From: an uncultured Succinatimonas sp.
Lineage (GTDB): Bacteria; Pseudomonadota; Gammaproteobacteria; Enterobacterales; Succinivibrionaceae
Length of the DNA: 9,146 nt
Assembly: GCA_937896115.1 (NCBI GenBank)
Contig: CALBLB010000116.1
Span: forward strand, 1 to 9,146
Direction of reading: 5' to 3'
Positions 1 through 5,554 of the stretch are shown in pieces. A program made the translations under genes and the position numbers. Positions within the stretch are counted from its first letter, which is position 1. Each line of letters starts with the position of its first letter. The notes under the pieces were generated by a model. It did not search any database and was not told where the DNA came from. It worked only from the letters and a program-made list of their open reading frames with translations.

Positions 1-650
1 AAGGCAATCTCGGACTGATCCATGCAGTCGAAAAGTTCGATCCGGATAAAGGTTTCCGCTTTTCAACTTATGCCACTTGGTGGATACGTCAGGCCGTGGA
101 AATGGCCATAAGCAAGCAATCGCGTTTAGTACGTCTGCCATCGCATGTGATCAAGGAACTTAATACTTTTTTGCGGATCAAAAGACGTTTGCAGGAAACA
201 TTGCATACCGATTCGGTTTCGGTAGGAGCGGTAGCCAAGGAAGCCGGCAGTGACGTCGATCATGTGCGACGTTTGCTTGCATTGGTTGAAGGCACTGTTT
301 CGATGGATAACGGTAACGGGCATGACGACGAACGCGATATGACGCTCTCTGAGATCTTACCGGATACTGCATCCGATACTCCCGCAGGTTCTATATATCG
401 GGATGAAGCCGTAAATTTTGTTAAAAATTGGTTTAAAAATCTTCCGCCCAAACAGCGCAGGATCATAGCAGGACGTTTCGGCTTAAACGGGGATGCTATT
501 GAGACTTTGGATGATTTGGGAGCCAAGATCAGCCTGACGCGCGAACGGGTACGTCAGATCCAAAACGAAGCCATGCGCCAATTGCGTCAGTTGTGCGAAG
601 CTCACGGTATCGATACTGATGATTTCACTGATGACGGACATAATAATTAA
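1..650 (+). CDS. rpoS: RNA polymerase sigma factor RpoS (stationary phase/general stress), 3' part
   Basis: The reading frame is open from the left edge (first full codon at base 3), so the N-terminus, with regions 1 and most of 2, lies outside the window; about 215 codons are visible. The visible start matches sigma region 2.3-2.4 (NLGLIHAVEKFDP, then ATWWIRQ at about 72-92), the part that melts and reads the -10 element. Region 3 follows (RLVRLPSHVIKELN), close to RpoS RTIRLPIHIVKELN and less like RpoD. Region 4.2 contains the helix-turn-helix LTRERVRQIQ (534-563), which reads the -35 element. The C-terminus carries a short acidic tail (DTDDFTDDGHNN) a few residues longer than in E. coli. 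The ATG at 96 is internal and is not the start, because homology continues upstream of it. The gene is convergent with mutS, and rpoS-mutS proximity is common in gammaproteobacteria. Another RpoD-family sigma is possible, but the region 3 match favours RpoS. Confidence 0.86.
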   Translation, partial: GNLGLIHAVEKFDPDKGFRFSTYATWWIRQAVEMAISKQSRLVRLPSHVIKELNTFLRIKRRLQETLHTDSVSVGAVAKEAGSDVDHVRRLLALVEGTVSMDNGNGHDDERDMTLSEILPDTASDTPAGSIYRDEAVNFVKNWFKNLPPKQRRIIAGRFGLNGDAIETLDDLGAKISLTRERVRQIQNEAMRQLRQLCEAHGIDTDDFTDDGHNN

Positions 651-665
651 GAGCTGTTGTTATTT

Positions 666-687
666 TCCTCTGCAAGCAAGCAGAGGA
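666..687. terminator. Hairpin between convergent rpoS and mutS 3' ends, possible weak terminator
   Basis: CCTCTGC (667-673) and GCAGAGG (680-686) form a perfect 7-bp stem around a 6-nt loop, extended by one T-A pair on the outside. It sits between the two stop codons, where a bidirectional terminator is expected. Neither strand has a proper run of T after the stem, so classical intrinsic termination is doubtful. It may instead stabilise both mRNA 3' ends. Confidence 0.4.
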
Positions 688-703
688 GCAGTGATTTCTA
701 AGA

Positions 704-3292
704 TCAGTCTTTGAGCATACCTTTTATCTTTACCAGCAGGTTCAGTGCCTGCAACGGGGTAAGATTGTCAGTGTCGGTTTTAGTAATGAGTCCCACAGCT
801 TCTTTGGTCGAAGGATCTTGAGAGGTATTTGCCGTCTGAGTTTGCTCCGGTGCTGTGTCTGAAGATCTCGCTACCTCTTTTAGCTGTACCTTAATCTCTT
901 TGTTACCTATCATGTTGTTTGCCATGCTGATCACGTCAGCAGGTAAACCTGCAAGTTTTCCTACTTCAATTGCGTAGGAGTGGCTGATGCTCCCGGCATT
1001 TACGTGATACAAAAAACAGATCTTGCCGTGACTTTCTTCTGCTTTGAAGCAAAGGTTGCGCACCTGAGGATAATTGCCTTCAAGCGTACCTATTTCCGAA
1101 TAATGGGTAGAGAACAAAGAAAGGCAGCCAAGGCGTGAACACAGATGTACGGCGATGGCATAAGCCAGAGCTGCTCCTTCTACGGCACTGGTGCCTCGAC
1201 CTATTTCGTCCATCAGTACCAGCGATTTTGTCGTGGCGTTATTAAGAATTGACGATGCCTCTTCCATTTCTACCATGAAGGTAGAGCGTCCTGATACGAG
1301 ATCATCAGATGCACCTATTCTTGTAAAGATACGGTCGATGTCTCCTATGAGAGCCGACGAGGCAGGAACGAAAGAGCCGGCACGGGCCATGATGCAAATT
1401 AAGGCAGTCTGACGCATGTAAGTGGATTTACCGCCCATGTTGGGACCTGTGATCACCAGCATGCGTTCAACTCCCATGGATACGGAATTAGCTACAAAAG
1501 GTTTGTCAGTTAAAGTCTCGATGACAGGATGACGGCCGTCGCGTATGGCAATGACGGAGTCGCAAGAAAGCTCCGGACGCACATAATCGTATTCATCTGC
1601 AGTTTTGGCAAGGGAGAGCAAGGCATCGAGTAAGGATAAACGGTCTGATAAAACCGACAGTGCGTTAAGATCCTGCTGGAGTGTTTTTATCAAAGCCTCA
1701 AACAGCTCTTTTTCCAGCAAGAGCGAACGTTCCTGGGCAGTCAGAGTTTTCTCTTCGAGATCACGTAATTCCTGAGTGGTATAACGTTCGTTGTTTTTAA
1801 GGGTTTGTTTGCGATGATAGTTAGAAGGAACATTAACGCTTTGAGATCTCGGAACTTCGATGTAGTAGCCGGATACTGAATTGTAGCCGACTTTAAGCGT
1901 AGCGATCCCGCTTGCCTCCCGCTCTTTTGCTTCCATTTTTTCAAGAACCGAGGCACTGCCGTTCATAAGTTCGCGCAACGAATCCAGTTCTTCGTTATAA
2001 CCGTCGGCAATTATGTTGCCGTCACGTACAAAAGTTGAAGGAATTTCCTTTACGGCTTTGCACAGCAAAGTGCAGGTATCGGTAAGAGGATCGAGTTTTC
2101 CTGCGTAGTATTGCAATACCGCAGAATCACTTTTTCCAAGAAAATCTTTAATTTTGGGTACGGTTTTCAGCGCTTCTCGCAATACCATGAGATCTTTAGG
2201 ACGCGCGGTACCAAGACCTACTCTGGCGGTAATGCGTTCCAGATCTCCTATGGGATCAAGCAGCAGATCCAAGGTTTCCTGATCGCAATTTAACAATGCT
2301 TCGACTAGATCAAGACGTGCATTGACACGATTATTATCGCGCAGCGGCTCTAAAAGCATGCGGCGTAATCGGCGCGATCCCATGGCGGTGATGCAATGAT
2401 CCAGTACTGACAGAAGCGATCCTTTAAACTCACCTCTTAAATTGGCGGTAAGTTCAAGATTGCGTTGGGCGGTTTGATCCATAAGCAGAAGCGATCCGAA
2501 GTCATCACGGGAAATCGAACGAATGTGCTCAAGCGGACCGCTTTGGGTGGAACGTACATAGGCTAACAACGCACCGGCAGCGCAGATCCCGTCTTCGATA
2601 TTTTCAATATCGAATCCGAATAAGGTCTGAGTATGGAACTGACGGCACAAAAGTTCATAGCAGGTTTTTAATTCAAAGTTCCATTTTGGCAACTCTTTGC
2701 GACTTTTGAAGGCTGACAAGATCTCCTGATGAGCAAATTCCTCAGGATAGACTATTTCTGCCGGGGCGATTTTATCCAAAGCCAATGCCAATTCTTTTAA
2801 ATCCCTTACGGCAGAAGTTTTAAACGATCCTGATCCTAGATTCAAAGAAGCTATGCCGAAAAAGTGTTTGCCTTCGTACACGCAGGCAATGAGATTGTCT
2901 TCGCGATCCGGCGCAATACCGTCATCGGTAGCGGTTCCCGGGGTTACGATGCGGGATACTTTGCGAATGAAATTTTTAGTTTTCTTGTTTTGTTTGTCTT
3001 CAATCTGCTCGCAGATCACCACGGATTCACCCATGCGGATGAGCCTTGAGATGTAGTTGTCCACGGCATGGAAAGGCACGCCTGCCAAAGGTATGGGGGT
3101 ACCTTTGTTGGTTCCGCGGTGAGTAAGGGTAAGATTAAGCAATCTCGAGGCTTTTACGGCATCGTCAAAAAACATTTCGTAGAAATCGCCAAGACGGTAA
3201 AAAACCAAGGTATCAGGATATTGATCCTTGATCTCACAATATTGTTTCATCATCGGGGTGATGCCGTCTTTAGTGTCTTGTGTATTGGCCAT
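704..3292 (-). CDS. mutS: DNA mismatch repair protein MutS
   Basis: MutS binds base mismatches and small loops as a dimer and, with ATP, recruits MutL to start strand-specific repair. At 862 residues it is full length (E. coli 853). The mismatch-reading Phe-x-Glu is present as GDFYE (F37, E39), in a domain I beginning TPMMKQY. Connector, lever and clamp regions follow; the lever/clamp match includes GYNEELD (431-437) and LKVGYNSVSGYYIE. The ATPase has Walker A GPNMGGKST (616-624), Walker B LVLMDEIGRGTS (691-702) and STHY (728-731). The C-terminal helix (LTPLQALNLLVKIKGML) matches the tetramerisation helix. Oddities: TYDG after the Walker B is AVEG, the conserved SYG is SYA (A774), and the linker at about 805-840 has no evident QxSLF-type clamp-binding motif. 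The ATG at 3292 fits the family N-terminus but has no strong Shine-Dalgarno sequence. It is divergent from recA. Confidence 0.97.
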   Translation of the reverse strand: MANTQDTKDGITPMMKQYCEIKDQYPDTLVFYRLGDFYEMFFDDAVKASRLLNLTLTHRGTNKGTPIPLAGVPFHAVDNYISRLIRMGESVVICEQIEDKQNKKTKNFIRKVSRIVTPGTATDDGIAPDREDNLIACVYEGKHFFGIASLNLGSGSFKTSAVRDLKELALALDKIAPAEIVYPEEFAHQEILSAFKSRKELPKWNFELKTCYELLCRQFHTQTLFGFDIENIEDGICAAGALLAYVRSTQSGPLEHIRSISRDDFGSLLLMDQTAQRNLELTANLRGEFKGSLLSVLDHCITAMGSRRLRRMLLEPLRDNNRVNARLDLVEALLNCDQETLDLLLDPIGDLERITARVGLGTARPKDLMVLREALKTVPKIKDFLGKSDSAVLQYYAGKLDPLTDTCTLLCKAVKEIPSTFVRDGNIIADGYNEELDSLRELMNGSASVLEKMEAKEREASGIATLKVGYNSVSGYYIEVPRSQSVNVPSNYHRKQTLKNNERYTTQELRDLEEKTLTAQERSLLLEKELFEALIKTLQQDLNALSVLSDRLSLLDALLSLAKTADEYDYVRPELSCDSVIAIRDGRHPVIETLTDKPFVANSVSMGVERMLVITGPNMGGKSTYMRQTALICIMARAGSFVPASSALIGDIDRIFTRIGASDDLVSGRSTFMVEMEEASSILNNATTKSLVLMDEIGRGTSAVEGAALAYAIAVHLCSRLGCLSLFSTHYSEIGTLEGNYPQVRNLCFKAEESHGKICFLYHVNAGSISHSYAIEVGKLAGLPADVISMANNMIGNKEIKVQLKEVARSSDTAPEQTQTANTSQDPSTKEAVGLITKTDTDNLTPLQALNLLVKIKGMLKD

Positions 3293-3380
3293 GGATAGTT
3301 ACCGGATTTTTTATTACAACAGCAAGGAGAAAACTGTTTTTATTCTGTATTGTGACGATTAGTTACAGGTTAAACGATAG

Positions 3381-3412
3381 TTTTGCTTTTTGCGGTGGCA
3401 ATGGTAGCAAAA
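3381..3412. other. Two-tier hairpin in the mutS-recA spacer
   Basis: TTTTGCT (3381-3387) pairs with AGCAAAA (3406-3412). Inside it TTGC (3390-3393) pairs with GCAA (3398-3401) around a GGTG tetraloop. It lies about 90-120 bp upstream of the mutS start, so it could fall in the mutS leader or promoter region. There is no T-run after it on either strand, so it is not an intrinsic terminator. Function is unknown. Confidence 0.35.
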
Positions 3413-3512
3413 GCTTAATCTTCTGTGTACGGAAGTTTGAATGTTTGCAAAAACATCGTGTGATGATACGACTTGATTTTTAGGCGGCAAAAATGAACAT
3501 AGCAAATAAAAC

Positions 3513-3533
3513 TATAACTATCAATTAGTTATA
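3513..3533. promoter_or_regulatory. Perfect inverted repeat at the centre of the divergent spacer, possible operator
   Basis: TATAACTA (3513-3520) and TAGTTATA (3526-3533) are exact reverse complements separated by 5 nt. The site is almost equidistant from the mutS and recA starts (about 220-240 bp to each). A TATAAT overlaps the right arm (3530-3535), but no good -35 lies at the right distance. It could be an operator for a regulator acting on either gene or a chance AT-rich palindrome. The rest of 3293-3700 shows no credible gene; only small hairpins, such as CCATT/AATGG at 3645-3658, are visible. Confidence 0.3.
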
Positions 3534-3703
3534 ATATTCACCGTTAACGATTAAATACCATAGGCGGAAAAAGCCGCGGGCATGTTTTGCTTGAAGTTTT
3601 GCCGTGTAAAATGTGAGGACGGATCCTAAAACAGACAATGGTATCCATTGGTTAATGGCATGCTTATTGGTTGTATTAGTATTAAAAAAAGTTAAAAGAA
3701 TAA

Positions 3704-3733
3704 TTTATTTATTTGTATATAATTTTGTATAAT
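3704..3733 (+). promoter_or_regulatory. Probable recA promoter
   Basis: Two exact TATAAT hexamers occur, at 3718-3723 and 3728-3733. The second lies inside the LexA-like palindrome. A poor -35 (TTTATT, 3704-3709) sits 18 bp before the second hexamer, and AT-rich tracts at 3681-3716 could act as an UP element. The 5' leader would be only about 30 nt. Which -10 is used cannot be settled from sequence. Confidence 0.55.
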
Positions 3734-3741
3734 TATACAAA
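3724..3741. promoter_or_regulatory. SOS-box-like palindrome (putative LexA operator) before recA
   Basis: TTTGTATAATTATACAAA is a perfect 18-bp palindrome. Its core TGTAT-N4-ATACA has the same spacing as the E. coli SOS box (CTGTATATATATACAG), but the outer CTG/CAG have become TTG/CAA. It overlaps a TATAAT and lies 30 bp upstream of the recA ATG, exactly where LexA blocks the promoter in E. coli. The assignment rests on motif similarity and position; lexA itself is not in the window. Confidence 0.68.
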
Positions 3742-3770
3742 CAAAATAATTACTTGATACGGAGTATGAT

Positions 3771-5018
3771 ATGGCGGCAAAAGAAAAGAAAGAAAGTAAA
3801 GGGAAAGATAAGGTAAGTTCGGCATCTTTGGTGGCGAACCTTACCAAGGATCCCAATAAAGAAAAGGCTTTGCAGGCCGCCATGGAACAGATCGAACGTC
3901 AGTTCGGAACAGGCGCCATCATGCGTCTTGGACAAAACACGGCTTTGGATATAGAGGCGATCCCTACAGGCTCTTTATCGCTGGATTTGGCATTGGGAAT
4001 AGGCGGTTTGCCCATGGGGCGCGTTATCGAGATCTTCGGACCGGAATCCTCAGGTAAGACCACCCTCACTTTGGAACTTATAGCGCAGGCCCAAAAAAAG
4101 GGAAAAATATGCGCGTTCATCGATGCCGAACATGCACTTGATCCTGTTTATGCCAAACGTTTGGGGGTGAACATCGAAAACGTGTTCCTTTCGCAACCTG
4201 ATACGGGTGAACAGGCTTTGGATATCTGCGAAACCTTGGTACGTTCAGGCGGAGTTGACGTGATTGTCATCGATTCGGTGGCGGCTTTGGTACCCAAGGC
4301 TGAAATCGAAGGCGATATGGGGGATAACCATGTAGGTTTGCAGGCCAGACTCATGTCTCAGGCTTTGCGCAAACTTACCGGCATAATCAAGCAGGCCAAC
4401 TGCATGGTGGTCTTCATCAATCAGCTGAGAATGAAGATCGGCGTGATGTACGGATCGCCTGAAACTACTACCGGCGGTAATGCGCTTAAGTATTACGCTT
4501 CGGTACGTCTTGACATACGCAAGGGTAAGGCTCTTACCGAAGGCAAGGATAAAAAGAGCAAGGATTCCAAAAAAGGAGAAGAGAAGGTCATAGGTAACGA
4601 GACTAAAGTAAAAGTAGTCAAGAATAAGGTTGCGCCTCCGTTTAAAGTTGCTCATTTTGACATTCTCTTTAACTACGGTATAGCCAAAAACGGTGAATTG
4701 CTGGATTTGGGCGAAAAGGCGTCGATAATCAAAAAGAGCGGAGCCTGGTTCTCATATAACAATGTAAAGATAGGTCAGGGCAAGGTGAATGCCATGCGTT
4801 ATCTGGACGAGCATCCTGAGGATGCCGAGGAGATCGAGCGCCAGATCAGAGAGTTCTTCAAGCAAAATTCTGCTTATGCCGATTCACTCGATATAGGAGA
4901 ATCTTCAGAAGATGACGATGATGATGAGGTAAGTTCTTCTTCTGAAAATTACGCCAACGACTCTTACGACGCCATTAAAGATGAAGATCTCATCAGTGAC
5001 ATTCCCGAGGATCTCTGA
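3771..5018 (+). CDS. recA: Recombinase RecA, extended form with a lysine-rich insertion
   Basis: RecA forms ATP-dependent filaments on single-stranded DNA, carries out strand exchange and triggers LexA self-cleavage. Walker A GPESSGKT is at residues 90-97, the catalytic Glu at 120 (DAEH), loop L1 about 181-188, and INQLRMKIGVMYG leads into loop L2 (PETTTGGNALKYY). Length is 415 against 353 in E. coli. Relative to E. coli there are about 24 extra N-terminal residues (MAAKEKKESKGKDK..., Lys/Ser rich), exactly 12 extra residues at about 259-272 (KDKKSKDSKKGEEK, bases 4545-4586), and about 26 extra at the C-terminus. The tail is very acidic and serine rich (EDDDDDE, SSSSE). All ATP-site residues are intact, so it should be active. 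The ATG at 3771 has GGAG (3761-3764) 6 nt upstream. A GTG at codon 21 is the only later start that would keep the conserved core, but it has no comparable site. The stop overlaps the recX start by one base. Confidence 0.97.
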   Translation: MAAKEKKESKGKDKVSSASLVANLTKDPNKEKALQAAMEQIERQFGTGAIMRLGQNTALDIEAIPTGSLSLDLALGIGGLPMGRVIEIFGPESSGKTTLTLELIAQAQKKGKICAFIDAEHALDPVYAKRLGVNIENVFLSQPDTGEQALDICETLVRSGGVDVIVIDSVAALVPKAEIEGDMGDNHVGLQARLMSQALRKLTGIIKQANCMVVFINQLRMKIGVMYGSPETTTGGNALKYYASVRLDIRKGKALTEGKDKKSKDSKKGEEKVIGNETKVKVVKNKVAPPFKVAHFDILFNYGIAKNGELLDLGEKASIIKKSGAWFSYNNVKIGQGKVNAMRYLDEHPEDAEEIERQIREFFKQNSAYADSLDIGESSEDDDDDEVSSSSENYANDSYDAIKDEDLISDIPEDL

Positions 5019-5491
5019 TGTTGCGTCGTCAAGTAAAAAGTGACGATGAAAACAAGGCATATGCTTACGCCCTGCGTCTTTTGACGGCGCGCGAGTACGG
5101 TTATGAAGAGCTTGTGCGAAAACTTTCGCAAAAGTATAAAGCCGATATTGCTGAAAATACCGTAATGCGTTGCAGGAAAAACGGTCTGCAAAGTGATGAG
5201 CGTTTTGCTCAGTTGCTTTGCAGACATGCTGAGATCAAACTTTCAGGTCCCATGAGCGTGAAAATCGATGCCATGCGGCGCGGACTTGATCCTGACGAGC
5301 TGGAACCTTATTTGGATGAGATCGATTTTGAGGCCTTAGCGTTAGCTTATTTGCAAAAACGCTATGCGCTGTCTCCTGATTTGTCTTATGCAGGTAAACG
5401 GAAAATGCTGGCATCTCTTTATCGTCGTGGATTTGATCGTGATACCTGTATCGAAGCTTTGGAGCAATTTTGTATAAGTCTGCCTGACTGA
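5018..5491 (+). CDS. recX: RecA regulatory protein RecX
   Basis: RecX binds RecA filaments and limits their extension and activity. The 157-residue protein has the family pattern of helical repeats: ALRLLTAREYGYEELVRKL near the N-terminus (compare AVRILAVRDHSEQELRRKL in E. coli), KNGLQSDERFAQLLCRHAEIKLSGPMSV in the middle, and KRKMLASLYRRGFDRDTCIEAL at the end. E. coli RecX has 166 residues, so it is full length. The ATG shares its A with the recA TGA stop (TGATG), which suggests translation by reinitiation and dependence on recA transcription, thus likely SOS co-regulation. No separate promoter or terminator is visible between the two genes. Confidence 0.93.
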   Translation: MLRRQVKSDDENKAYAYALRLLTAREYGYEELVRKLSQKYKADIAENTVMRCRKNGLQSDERFAQLLCRHAEIKLSGPMSVKIDAMRRGLDPDELEPYLDEIDFEALALAYLQKRYALSPDLSYAGKRKMLASLYRRGFDRDTCIEALEQFCISLPD

Positions 5492-5511
5492 ACGCACAAA
5501 CAAGGTATAAT
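5484..5511 (+). promoter_or_regulatory. Probable alaS promoter
   Basis: CTGACT (5484-5489, 4 of 6 consensus) and TATAAT (5506-5511, exact) are 16 bp apart. The -35 overlaps the last codons of recX. Transcription would start about 35 nt before the alaS ATG. This would let alaS-csrA be expressed without SOS induction, although read-through from recA-recX is possible because no strong terminator intervenes. Confidence 0.6.
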
Positions 5512-5554
5512 CTGCCACTGACAAAAAGGCCACATTCAATTAGGTTTTTTTCAT

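Noticed and set aside
3280..3483. 67-codon plus-strand frame in the mutS-recA spacer
   Set aside because: It begins opposite the mutS start codon, has no convincing ribosome site and matches nothing I recognise.
4245..4655. Open 136-codon frame on the minus strand within recA
   Set aside because: It is antisense to the RecA core and insertion. Its hydrophobic stretches are the complement of the Lys-rich codons, and no family is recognised.
5523..5551. Possible attenuator or terminator before alaS (A-run, CC/GG, T-run)
   Set aside because: The stem needs two G-U pairs and an 11-nt loop, and the T-run lies between the Shine-Dalgarno sequence and the ATG. It is too weak to call.
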